From NCBI GenBank assembly GCA_037954325.1, contig JBBMNZ010000067.1:310001-374000 (forward strand): 64,000 nt of DNA, read 5' to 3'. The notes beneath the pieces were generated by a model that was not told the origin of the DNA, did no database searches, and worked only from the letters and a program-made list of their open reading frames with translations. This document shows, piece after piece, positions 49,350 to 61,370 of this stretch. Within the stretch, counting starts at the first letter, position 1. Every line of letters starts with the position of its first letter. The stretch comes from Fistularia commersonii (taxonomy: Eukaryota > Chordata > Actinopteri > Syngnathiformes > Fistulariidae). A program made the translations under genes and the position numbers.

Positions 49350-50640
49350 AAAGTCTTCACACGGAGTTGAACCGTTTTTGATTAGGAGTTGAAATAACTA
49401 ATGAATTTCATCAAGCCGGTTTCTGCTGTTGAAATATCTTATTTAGAACATGATTCTGCACAAAATATGACAAATTCATGTTAATCCAACCACAAGTTCA
49501 AAAGATGTATCCATAAGGTCAAAAAGTGCTTATCTCACTGAGTTGAAGCGTTTTTGATTTTGAGTGGAAATGACTAATGAATTTCATCAAGCTGGTTTCT
49601 GACGTTGATAGATGTTGTTTAGGACATCACTCTGCACAAAATATGTCAACTTCAGTGTAATCCCATCACAGGTTCAAAAGATATAGCCATTCGTTGAAAA
49701 ATTGCTTATCTCACCGAGTTGAAGCGTTTTTGATTATGAGTGGAAATAACTAATGAATTTCATCTAGCTGGTAACTGATGTTGAAATATGTTTTTTAGGA
49801 CATGATTCTGCACAAAATATGTCAAATTCAGTGTAATCCCATCACAGGTTCAAAAGATATCGCCATTCGTTCAAAAAGTGTTTATCTTTTTGGGTTGAAG
49901 CGTTTTTGATTAGAAGTGGAAATAACTAATGAATTTCATCAAGCTGGTTTCTGCTGTTGAAATATGTTTTTTAGGACATGATTCTACGCAAAATATGTCA
50001 AATTCAGTGTAATCCAGCGTCAAGATCAAAAGATATAGCCTTTCGTTCAAAAAGTGCTTATCTCACGGAGTTGAAGCGTTTTTGATTAGGAGTGGAAATA
50101 ACTAATCAATTTCATCAAGCTGGTTTCTGTTGTTGAAATATGTTGTATAGGACATGATTCAGCACAAAAAATGTAAAATTCAGGGTAATCCAGCTACAAG
50201 TTCAAAAGATACAGCCATTAGTTCAAAAAGTGATTATCTCACCGAGTTGAAGAGTTTTTGTTTAAAAGTGGAAATAACTTATGGATTTCATCAAGCTGTA
50301 TTCTGCTGTTGAAATATGTTGTTTAGGACAAGATTTTTTACAATTTATGTCAAATTCAGTGTAATCCAGGTACATTTTCAAAAGATATAGCCAATCGTTC
50401 AAAAAGTGCATATCTTACCGAGGTTAAATCTTTTTTTGAGTTGGAGTGGAAATAACTAATAAATTTCATCATGCTGGTTTCTGCTGTTGATATATGTTGT
50501 TTAGGACATTATTCTGCACAATATATATCAAATTCAGTGTAATTCAGCGACAAGATCAAAAGATATAGCCATTCATGCAAAAATTGCTTATCTCACGGAG
50601 TTGAAGCGTTTTTGATTAGGTGTGGAAATAACTAATGAAT
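49350..50640. repeat. Copy of 43030-44150 with one extra monomer
   Basis: The spacing to 43030-43250 is 6329 bp (5099 + 1230). It becomes 6504 bp after a monomer that is present here (about 49610-49800, with GACATCACTCTGC, TATGAGTGG and GGTAACTGATG) but absent at 43250. It ends near 50640, where a jump of several monomers leads straight to the ATTTACTTTAGG unit. Confidence 0.84.
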
Positions 50641-51301
50641 TTCATCAAGCTGGTTTCTGCTGTTGAAATATTTACTTTAGGACATGATTTTGCACAATAT
50701 ATGTCAAATTCATTGTAATCCAATCACAGTTTCAAAAGATATAGCCATTCGTTCAAAAAGTGCTTATCTCACCGACTTGAAGCGTTTTTATTCGGAGTGG
50801 AAATAACAAATGAATTTCATCAAGCTGGTTTCTGCTGTTGAAATATGTTGTTTAGGACATGATTCTACACAAAATATGTCAAATTCAGTGTAATCCAGCG
50901 TCAAGATCAAAAGTTATAGCCTTAAGGTCAAAAAGTGCTTATCTTTCCGAGTTAAATCATTTTTGAGTTGGAGGTGAAAAAACTAATGAATTTCATCAAG
51001 CTGGTTTCTGCTGTTGAAATATGTTGTAAAGGACATGATTCAGCACAAAATATGTCAAATTCAGTGTAATTCAGCTACAAGTTCAAAAGATATAGCCATT
51101 CGTTCAAAAAGTGCTGATCTCACCGAGTAGAAGCGTTTTTGATGAGGAGTGGAAATAACTAATGAATATCATCAAGTTGGTTTCTACTGTTGAAATATGT
51201 TGTTTAGGACATGATTCTGCACAATATATGTCAAATTCAGTGTAATCCAGCTACAAGTTCAAAAGATATAGCCATTCGTTCAAAAAGTGCTTATCTTACC
51301 G
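50641..51301. repeat. Segment of the 5287 bp unit family before block C copy 2
   Basis: The units with ATTTACTTTAGG, TTTTTATTCGGAGTGG and GGAGGTGAAAAAAC follow the order at 30950-31280 and 36240-36570. They are followed by the TTGTAAAGGACATG unit as at 36610, confirming that continuation. One extra monomer (GTGCTGATCTCACCGAGTAG) is present here and absent at 36.6 kb, shifting the spacing from 14413 to 14591 bp. Confidence 0.82.
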
Positions 51302-53672
51302 AGATTAAATCTTTTTTGAGTTGGAGTGGAAATAATTAATGAATTTCATCATGCTGGTTTCTGCTGTTGATATATGTTGTTTAGGACATGATTCTGCACA
51401 ATATATATCAAATTCAGTGTAATCCCATCACAGGTTCAAAAGATATAGCCATTCGTTCAAAAAGTGCTTATCTCACCGAGTTAACGCGTTTTTGATTAAG
51501 AGAGGAAATAACTATTGAATTTCACCAAGCCTTTTTCTGCTGTTGTTAGATTTTGTAAAGGACATGATTCTGCACAATATATATCAAATTCAGTGTAATC
51601 AAGCGACAAGATCAAAAGATATAGCCATTCGTTCAAAAACTGCTTATCTCACCGAGTTGAAGCGTTTTTGAGTTGTAGAGGAAATAACTCATGAATTTCA
51701 ACATGCTGGTTTTTGCTGTTGATATATGTTGTTTAGGACATGATTCTGCACAATATATGTCAAATTCAGTGTAATCCAGCTACAAGTTCAAAAGATATAG
51801 CCATAAGGTCAAAAAGTTCTTATCTCACTGAGTTGAAGCGTTTTAGATTTTGAGTGGAAATTACTAATGAATTACAATATGCTGGTTTTTTGCTGTTGAT
51901 ATGTGTTGTTTAGGACATGATTCTGCACTATATATGTCAAATTCAGTGTAATCCAGCTATAAATTCAAAAGATATAGCCATAAGATCAAAAAGTGCTTAT
52001 GTCACTGAGTTGAAGCGTTCTTGAGTTGGAGTGGAAATAACTAATGGCTTTATCAAGCTGGTTTTTGCCGGTGGAATATGTTATTTAGAACATGATTCTG
52101 CACAATTAATATCAAATTCAGTGTAATCCAGTTATAAGTTTAAAAGATATAGCCATCCGTTCAAAAAGTGCTTTTCTCACCGAGTTGAAGCGTTTTTGAT
52201 TAGGAGTGGATATATCTAATGGATTTCATCAAGCTGGTTTTTACCGTTGAAATGTGTTGTTTAGAACATGATTCTGCACAATATATGTCAAATTCAGTGT
52301 AATCCAGCTACAAGTTCAAAAGATATAGCCATAAGGTCAAAAAGTTCTTATCTCACTGAGTTGAAGCGTTTTAGATTTTGAGTGGAAATTACTAATGAAT
52401 TACAATATGCTGGTTTTTTGCTGCTGATATGTGTTGTTTAGGACATGATTCTGCACTATATATGTCAAATTCAGTGTAATCCAGCTATAAATTCAAAAGA
52501 TATAGCCATAAGATCAAAAAGTGCTTATGTCACTGAGTTGAAGCGTTCTTGAGTTGGAGTGGAAATAACTAATGGCTTTATCAAGCTGGTTTTTGCCGGT
52601 GGAATATGTTATTTAGAACATGATTCTGCACAATTAATATCAAATTCAGTGTAATCCAGCTACAAGTTCAAAAGATATAGCCATCCGTTTAAAAAGTACT
52701 TATCTCACCGAGTTGAAACGTTTTTGAGTAGGAGTGGAAATAACTAATGAATTTCATTAATCTGGTTTCTGCTGTTGAAATATGTTGTTTAGAACATGAT
52801 TCTGCACAATATATGTCAAATTCAGTGTAATTCAGCGACAAGATCAAAAGATATAGCCATTCGTTCAAAAAGTTTTTATCTTATCGGGTTGAAGCGATTT
52901 TGATTAGGAGTGGAAAAAACTAATGGATTTTCAATATGCGGGTTTTGCTGTTGATATATGTTGTTTAGGACATGATTTTGCACAATATATGTCAAATTTA
53001 GTTTAATCACATCACCGGTTTAAAAGATATAGCCATTCGTTCAAAAAGTGCTTATCTTATCGCGTTGAAGCGTTTTTGATGACGAGCGGAAATAACTAAT
53101 GAATTTCACCAATTTGGTTTTTGCTGTTGATATATGTTGATAAGGACATGATTCTGCACAATATATGTCAAATTCATGTTAATCCAGCCACAAGTTCAAA
53201 AGATTTATCCATAAGTTCAAAAACTGCTTTTCTCACCGAATTGAAGCGTTTTTGATCAGGAGTGGAAATAACTAATGGATTTCATCATTCTGGTTTCTGC
53301 TGTTGAAATATGTTGTCTAGGACATGATTCTTTACTATATATATCAATTTCATTGTAATCCCATCACAGGTTAAAAAGATATAGCCATTCGTTCAAAAAG
53401 TCTTCATCTCACCGAGTTGAAGCGTTTTTGATTAGGAGTGAAAATAACTAATGAATTTCATCAAGCTGGTTTCTGCTTTTGAAATATGTTGTTTAGGACA
53501 TGATTCTGCAATATATATATCAAATTCAGTGTAACCCAGCAACAGGATCAAAATATATAGCCATTCGTTCAAAAAGTGCTTTTCTCACCGAATTGAAGCG
53601 TTTTTGATCAGGAGTGGAAATAACTAATGGATTTCATCAAGCTGGTTTTTGCCGTTGAAATATGTTGTTTGG
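51302..53672. repeat. Repeat block C, copy 2
   Basis: Second copy of block C, 14.59 kb from the first. It contains the same 528 bp trimer pair (AAGTTCTTATC near 51815 and 52343). It carries an additional monomer at about 52635-52810 (CCGTTTAAAAAGTAC), and at 52926 a hybrid GGATTTTCAATATGCGGG where one monomer has been deleted. The spacing returns to 14592 bp afterwards. Confidence 0.87.
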
Positions 53673-54054
53673 AACATGATTTTGCACAATATATGTCAAT
53701 TTCAGTGGAATCCAGCTACAAGTTCAAAAGATATAGCCATTCGTTGAAAAATTGCTTATCTTACTGAGTTGAAGCGTTTTTGATTTGGAGTGGAAATAAC
53801 TAATGAATTTCATCAAGCTGGTTTCTGCTGTTGAAATATGTTGTTTAGGACATGATTCTGCACAAAATATTTCAAATTCAGTGTAATCCCATCACAGGTT
53901 CAAAAGATATAGCCATTCGTTCAAAAACTGCGTATCTCACCGAGTTGAAGCGTTTTTGATTAGGAGAGGAAATAACTATTGAATTTCACTAAGCCTATTT
54001 CTGCTGTTGATAGATGTTGTATAGGACATGATTCTGCACAATATATGTCAAATT
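53673..54054. repeat. Monomers bridging blocks C and D
   Basis: Two monomers of the CAGTGGAATCC and GTATCTCACCGAG types, as at 40160-40500. At 54055 the sequence switches from the unit with CCTATTTCTGC to CTGTGTCATCC, skipping the monomer that precedes it in the other two block D copies. Ordinary satellite only. Confidence 0.78.
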
Positions 54055-57000
54055 CTGTGTCATCCAGCTACAAGTTCAAAAGATATAGCCATAAGGTCAA
54101 AAAGTACTTATCTTACCGAGTTAAATCGCTTTTGATTAGGAGTGGAAATAACTCATGAATTTCATCAAGCTGGTGTCTACTGGTGATATATGTTGTTTGA
54201 GACATGATTCTGCACAATATATGTTAAATTCAGTGTAATCCCATCACATGTTCAAATAATATAGCCATTCATTCAAAAAGTGTTTATCTTATTGGATTGA
54301 AGCGTTTTCGATTGAGTGGAAATAACTCATGAATTTCATCAAGCTGGTTTCTGCTGTTCATATATGATGTTCAGTACATGATTCTGCACAACTAATGTCA
54401 ATTTCAGTGTAATCCAGCGGCAAGTTCAAAAGATATAGCCATTCGTTAAAAAAGTGCTTATCTTATCGAGTTAAATTGTTTTTGAGTTGGAGTGGAAATA
54501 ACTGATGAATTTCATCAAGCTGGTTTCTGCTGTTGATACATGTTGTCTTGGACATGATTCTGCACAAAATATTTCAAATTCAGTGTAATCCCATCACAGG
54601 TTCAAAAGATATAGCCATTCGTTCAAAAACTGCGTATCTCACCGAGTTGAAGCGTTTTTGATTAAGAGAGGAAATTACTATTGAATTTCACCAAGCCTTT
54701 TTCTGCTGTTGATAGATTTTGTATAGGACATGATTCTGCACAATACATATCAAATTCAGTGTAATCCCGCTACAAGTTCAAAAGATATAGCCATTCGTTC
54801 AAAAAGTCTATATCTCACCGACTTGAAGCGTATTTGATTCGGAGTGGAAATAACAAATGAATTTCATCAAGTTGGTTTCTACTGTTGAAATATGTTGTTT
54901 AGGACATGATTCTCAACAATATTTGTCAAATTCAGTGTAATCCAATCACAGTTTCAAAAGATATAGCCATTCGTTCAAAAAGTGCTTATCTCACCGAATT
55001 AAAGCGTTTTTGATTAAGAGAGGAAATAACTATTGATTTTCACCAAGCCTGTTTCTGCTGTTGATAGATGTTGTATAGGACATGATTCTGTACAATATAT
55101 GTCAAATTCAGAGTAATCAAGCTATAAGTTCAAAAGATATTGCCACAAGGTCAAAAAGTGCTTATCTCACTGAATTGAAGCGTATTTGATTTTGAGTGGA
55201 AATGACTAATGAATTTCATCAAGCTGGTTTCTGCTGTTGAAATATTTACTATAGGACATGATTTCGCACAATATATGTAAAATTCAGTGTAATCCAGCTA
55301 CAAGTTCAAAAGATATAGCCATTCGTTCAAAAAGTCTAAATCTCACCGACTTGAAGCGTATTTGATTCGGAGTGGAAATAACAAATTAATTTCATCAAGC
55401 TTTTTCCTGCTATTGAAATATGTTGTTCAGGACATGATTCTACACAAAATATGTAAAATTCAGTGTAATCCCATCACAGGTTCAAAAGATATAGCCATGC
55501 GATCAAAAAGTGCTTATCTCACCGAGTTGAAGCGTTTTTGATTAAGAGAGGAAATAACTATTGAATTTCACCAAGCCTGTTTCTGCTGTTGATAGATATT
55601 GTATAGGACATGATTCTGTACAATATATGTCATATTCAGTGTAATCCAGCGACAAGATCAAAAGATATAGCCATTCGTTAAAAAACTGCTTTTCTCACGA
55701 AGTTGAAGCGTTTTCTAGTTGGAGTTGAAATAACTAATGAATATCAATATGCTGGTTTTTGCTGTTGATATATGTTTTTTAGGACATGATTCTGCACAAT
55801 ATATGTCAAATTCAGTGTAATCCAGCTATAAATTCAAAAGATATAGCCATAAGGTAAAAAAGTAATTATGTCACTGAATTGAAGCTTTTTTGTTTTTGAG
55901 TGGAAATGACTAATGATTTCCACCAAGCCTGTTTCTGCTGTTGATAGATGTTATTAAAGACATGATTCTGTACAATATATGTCAAATTCAGTGTAATCCA
56001 GCCACAAGTTCAAAAGATATAGCCATAAGGTCAAAAACTGCATATCTTATCGAGTTAAATCGTTTTGGATTAGGAGTGGATATAACTAATGAATTTCATC
56101 ATGCTGGTTTCTGCTGTTGATATATGTTGTTTAGGACATGATTCTGCACAATATATTTCAATTTCAGTGTAATCCCATCACAGGTTAAAAAGATAAAGCC
56201 ATTCGTTCAGAAAGTCTTCATCTCACCGAGTTGAAGCGTTTTTGATTAGGAGTGGAAATAACTAACGAATTCCATTAAGCTGGTTTCTACTGTTGAAATA
56301 TGTTGTCTAGGACATGATTCTGCACAATATATGTCAATTTAAGTGTAATCCCATTACATGTTAAAAAGATATAGCCATTCGTTCAAAAAGTCTTCACACC
56401 GAGTTGAACCGTTTTTGATTAGGAGTGGAAATAACTAATGAATTTCATCAAGCCGGTTTCTGCTGTATAAATATCTTGTTTAGAACATGATTCTGCACAA
56501 TATATGTCAAATTTATGTTAATCCAGCCACAAGTTCAAAAGATGTATCCATAAGGTCAAAAAGTGCTTATCTCACTGAGTTGAAGCGTTTTTGATGTTGA
56601 GTGGAAATGACTAATGAATTTCATCAAGCTGGTTTCTGCCGTTGACAAATGTTGTTTAGGACATCATTCTGCGCAAAATATGTCAACTTCAGTGTAATCC
56701 CATCACAGGTTCAAAAGATATAGCCATTCGTTCAAAAAGGACTTATCTCACCGAGTTGAAGCGTTTTTGATTATGAGTGGAAATAACTAATGAATTTCAT
56801 CTAGCTGGTTTTTATGTTGAAATATGTTTTTTAGGACATGATTCTGCACAAAATATTTCAAATTCAGTGTAATCCCATCACAGGTTCAAAAGATATAGCC
56901 ATTCGTTCAAAAAGTGTTTATCTTTTTGGGTTGAAGCGTTTTTGATTAGAAGTGGAAATAACTAATGAATTTCATCAAGCTGGTTTCTGCTGTTGAAATA

Positions 57001-57275
57001 TGTTTTATAGGACATGATTCTACGCAAAATATGTCAAATTCAGTGTAATCCAGCGTCAAGATCAAAAGATATAGCCTTTCGTTCAAAAAGTGCTTATCTC
57101 ACGGAGTTGAAGCGTTTTTGATTAGGAGTGGAAATAACTAATCAATTTCATCAAGCTGGTTTCTGTTGTTGAAATATGTTGTATAGGACATGATTCAGCA
57201 CAAAAAATGTAAAATTCAGGGTAATCCAGCTACAAGTTCAAAAGATACAGCCATTAGTTCAAAAAGTGCTTATCT
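54055..57275. repeat. Repeat block D, copy 3, with following units
   Basis: Third copy of block D. CTGTGTCATCC at 54055, AGTAATTATG near 55861 and TCTTTTTGGG at 56921 are 8265, 8267 and 7036 bp from their partners at 45790, 47594 and 49885. It does not have the 1230 bp duplication, so that event is private to the copy at 46.9-49.3 kb. It carries its own changes, such as TTTTTCCTGCTATTG near 55403 and CTGTATAAATATC near 56462. Confidence 0.87.
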
Positions 57276-59059
57276 CACCGAGTTGAAGCGTTTTTTAATA
57301 GGAGTGGAAATAACTAATGAATATCATCAATTTGGTTTCTACTGTTGAAATATGTTGTTTAGGACATGATTCTGCACAATATATGTCAAATTCTGTGTAA
57401 TCCCATCGAAGGTTCAAAAGATATAGCCATTCGTTCAAAAAGTTCTTATTTTATCGAATTGAAGCGTTTTTGATTAAGAGAGGAAATAACTATTGAATTT
57501 CACCAAGCCTTTTTCTGCTATTGATAGATGTTGTATAGGACATGATTCTGTACAATATATGTCAAATTCAGTGTAATCCAGCGACAAGATCAAAAGATAT
57601 AGCCATTCGTTCGAAAACTGCTCATCTCACCGAGTTGAAGCGTTTTTGAGTTGGAGTTGAAATAACTAATGAATTTCAATATGCTGGTTTTTGCTGTTGA
57701 TATATGTTGCTTAGGACATGATTCTGCACAATATATCAAATTCAGTGTAATCCAGCTATAAGTTCAAAAGATATAGCCATAAGGTCAAAAAGTGCTTATC
57801 TCGCTGAGTTGAAGCTTTTTTTGTTTTTGAGTGGAAATGACTAATGAATTTCATCAAGCTGGTTTCTGCTGGTGAGATATGTTGTTTAGGACATGATTCT
57901 GCACAATATATGTCAAATTCAGTGTAATCCACCTACAAGTTCAAAAGATATAGCCATAAGGTCAAAGAGTGCTTATCTTACCGAGGCTAAATCTTTTTTG
58001 AGTTGGAAAGGAAATAACTAATGAATTTCATCATTCTGGTTTCTGCTGTTTATTTATGTTGTTTCGGACATGATTAAGCACATTATATGTCAAATTTAGT
58101 GTAATCACATCACGGGTTCAAAAGATATAGCCATTCATTCAAAAAGTGCTTATCTCATCGGGTTGAAGCGTTTTTGATTGAGAGTGGAAATAACTAATGA
58201 ATTTCACCAAGTTGGTTTTTGCTGTTGACATATGTTGTTTAAAACATGATTCTGCACAATACATGTCAAATTCTGTGTAATCCAGCTACAAGTTCAAAAG
58301 ATATAGCCATAAGGTCAAAAAGTGCTTATCTTACAGAGGTTAAATCTTTTTTGAGTTGGAGTGGAAATAACTAATCAATTTCATCATGCTGGTTTCTGCT
58401 GTTGATATATGTTGTTTAGGACAAGATTCTGTGCAATATATGTCAAATTCAGTGTGATCCCATCACAGGTTCAAAAGATATATCCATTCGTTCAAAAAGT
58501 CATCATCTCACTGAGTTGAAGCGTTTTTGATTAGGAGTGGAAAAAAAAAAAAGAATTTCATTAAGCTGGTTTCTGCTGTGGAAATATGTTGTTTCGGACA
58601 TGATTCTGCACAAAATATGTCAAATTCAGTGTAATCCAGGTACGAATTCAAAAGATATAGCCATTCGTTCAAAAAGTTCTTATATCACTGACTTGAAGCG
58701 TTTTTGACTATTAGTGGAAATAACTAATGAATTTCATCAAGCCGGTTTCTGCTTTTGAAATATCTTGTTTAGAACATGATTCTGCACAATATATGTCAAA
58801 TTCAGTGTAACCCAGCTACAAGATCAAAATATATAGCCATTCGTTAAAAAAGTGATTTTCTCACCGAGTAGAAGCGTTATTGATTAGGAGTGGAAATAAC
58901 TAATGAATTTCATTAATCTGGTTTCTGCTGTTGAAATATGTTGTTTAGGACAATATTCTGCACAAAATATGTCAAATTCAGTGTAATCCAACTACAAGTT
59001 CAAAAGATATAGCCATTCGTTCAAAAACTACTTATATTATCGAGTTAAATCGTTTTTGA
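57276..59059. repeat. Mixed monomers, ~10 units
   Basis: Individually diverged monomers without a nearby duplicate. The unit with GTTCGAAAACTGCTCATC (near 57609) recurs at 60420. The unit near 57731 has lost two bases (CAATATATCAAATTC), as has the one near 60540. A run of 12 A lies at 58541-58552. Otherwise ordinary satellite. Confidence 0.8.
58541..58552. repeat. A12 homopolymer replacing a conserved monomer segment
   Basis: The conserved phrase GGAAATAACTAATGAATTTC here reads GG, twelve A, then GAATTTC. The total length is almost unchanged, so several neighbouring T, C and G bases have become A rather than an A run being inserted. It is the longest homopolymer I saw in the window. A sequencing or consensus error cannot be excluded. 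Confidence 0.75.
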
Positions 59060-60461
59060 GTTGGAGTGGAAATAACTAATGAATTTCAATATGCTGGTTT
59101 TTGCTGTTGATATATGTTGTTTAGGACATGATTCTGCACAATATGTCAAATTCAGTGTAATTCAGCTATAAGTTCAAAAGATATAGCCATGAGGTAAAAA
59201 AGTAATTATCTCACTGAGTTGAAGCTTTTTTGTTTTTGAGTGGAAATGACTAATGATTTCCACCAAGCCTGTTTCTGCTGTTGATAGATGTTGTATAGGA
59301 CATGATTTTGTACAATATATGTCAAATTCAGTGTAATCCAGCCACAAGTTCAAAAGATATAGCCATAAGGTCAAAAACTGCATATCTTATCGAGTTAAAT
59401 CGTTTTGGATTAGGAGTGGAAATAACTAATGAATTTCATCATGCTGGTTTCTGCTGTTGATATATGTTGTTTAGGACATGATTCTGAACAATATATGTCA
59501 ATTTCAGTGTAATCCCATCACAGGTTAAAAAGATAAAGCCATTCGTTCAAAAAGTCTTCATCTCACCGAGTTGAAGCGTTTTTGATTAGGAGTAGAAATA
59601 AGTAATGAATTCCATTAAGCTGGTTTCTACTGTTGAAATATGTTGTCTAGGACATGATTCTTCACAATATATGTCAATTTCAGTGTAATCCCATCACAGG
59701 TTAAAAGATATAGCCATTCGTTCAAAAAATCTTCACACCGAGTTGAACCGTTTTTGATTAGGAGTGGAAATAACTAATGAATTTCATCAAGCCGGTTTCT
59801 GCTGTTGAAATATCTTGTTTAGAACATGATTCTGCACAATATATGTCAAATTCATGTTAATCCAGCCACAAGTTCAAAAGATGTATCCATAAGGTCAAAA
59901 AGTGCTTATCTCACTGAGTTGAAGCGTTTTTGATGTTGAGTGGAAATGACTAATGAATTTCATCAAGCTGGTTTCTGCTGTTAAGATATGTTGTTTAGGA
60001 CATGATTCTGCACAATATATGTCAAATTCAGTGTAATCCAGCGTCAAGATCAAAAGATATAGCCATTCGTTCAAAAAGACTTTATCTCTTCGACTTGAAG
60101 CGTATTTGATTCGGAGTGGAAATAACAAATGAATTTCATCAAGCTGGATTCTGCCGTTGACAAATGTTGTGTAGGACATCATTCTGCACAAAATATGTCA
60201 ACTTCAGTGTAATCCCATCACAGGTTAAAAACATATAGCCATTCGTTCAAAAAGTCTTCATCTAACCGAGTCAAAGCGTTTTTGATTAGGAGTGAAAATA
60301 ACTAATGAATTTCACCAAGCCTTTTTCTGCTGTTGATAGATGTTGTATAGGACATGATTCTGTACAATATATGTCAAATTCAGTGTAATCCAGCGACAAG
60401 ATCAAAAGATATAGCCATTCGTTCGAAAACTGCTCATCTCACCGAGTTGAAGCGTTTTTGA
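59060..60461. repeat. 8-monomer unit of 1402 bp, copy 1
   Basis: AGTAATTATC is near 59201 and 60603, 1402 bp apart (eight monomers), and CTTCACACCG is at 59731 and 61134, one base more because copy 1 reads TTAAAAGATA where copy 2 reads TAAAAAGATA. Differences include GATTTCC against GATATCC near 59258 and 60660. The monomer at 60050-60230 in copy 1 resembles the block D types. Confidence 0.88.
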
Positions 60462-61370
60462 GTTGGAGTTGAAATAACTAATGAATTTCAATATGCTGGT
60501 TTTTGCTGTTGATATATGTTGTATAGGACATGATTCTGCACAATATATCAAATTCAGTGTAATCCAGCTATAAGTTCAAAAGATAAAGCCATAAGGTAAA
60601 AAAGTAATTATCTCACTGAGTTGAAGCTTTTTTGTTTTTGAGTGGAAATGACTAATGATATCCACCAAGCCTGTTTCTGCTGTTGATAGATGTTGTATAG
60701 GACATGATTTTGTACAATATATGTCAAATTCAGTGTAATCCAGCCACAAGTTCAAAAGATATAACCATAAGGTCAAAAACTGCATATCTTATCGAGTTAA
60801 ATCGTTTTTGATTAGGAGTGGAAATAACTAATGAATTTCATCATGCTGGTTTCTGCTGTTGATATATGTTGTTTAGGACATGATTCTGCACAATATATGT
60901 CAAATTCAGTGTAATCCCATCACAGGTTAAAAAGATAAAGCCATTCGTTCAAAAAGTCTTCATGTCACCGAGTTGAAGCGTTTTTGATTAGGAGTGGAAA
61001 TAACTAACGAATTCCATTAAGCTGGGATCTACTGTTGAAATATGTTGTCTAGGACATGATTCTGCACAATATATGTCAATTTCAGTGTAATCCCATCACA
61101 GGCTAAAAAGATATAGCCATTCGTTCAAAAAGTCTTCACACCGAGTTGAACCGTTTTTGATTAGGAGTGGAAATAACTAATGAATTTCATCAAGCCGGTT
61201 TCTGCTGTTGAAATATCTTGTTTAGAACATGATTCTGCACAATATATGTGAAATTCATGTTAATCCAGCCAAAAGTTCAAAAGACGTATCCATAAGGTCA
61301 AAAAGTGCTTATCTCACTGATTTGAAGCGTTTTTGATTTTGAGTGGAAATGACTAATGAATTTCATCAAG
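60462..61370. repeat. 8-monomer unit, copy 2 (incomplete)
   Basis: Repeats the first five or so monomers of 59060-60461 at 1402-1403 bp spacing. It diverges near 61370, where it reads GTTGTTGAAATATG and enters monomers of the 22.5 kb type. Its own changes include GCTGGGATCTACTG near 61021 and AAGACGTATCC near 61282. Confidence 0.86.

Noticed and set aside
262..60785. Open reading frames of 62-98 codons, mostly on the minus strand (262-519, 15530-15730, 19801-20004, 59174-59383, 59895-60191, 60576-60785) and one on the plus strand (6779-6967)
   Set aside because: They are translations of the monomer itself: the same peptide phrases (such as LDYTEFDIYC) recur because the frame happens to be open over one unit. 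The 176 bp length is not a multiple of three, so frames break at the next unit. There is no start context, conservation of frame or other coding sign.
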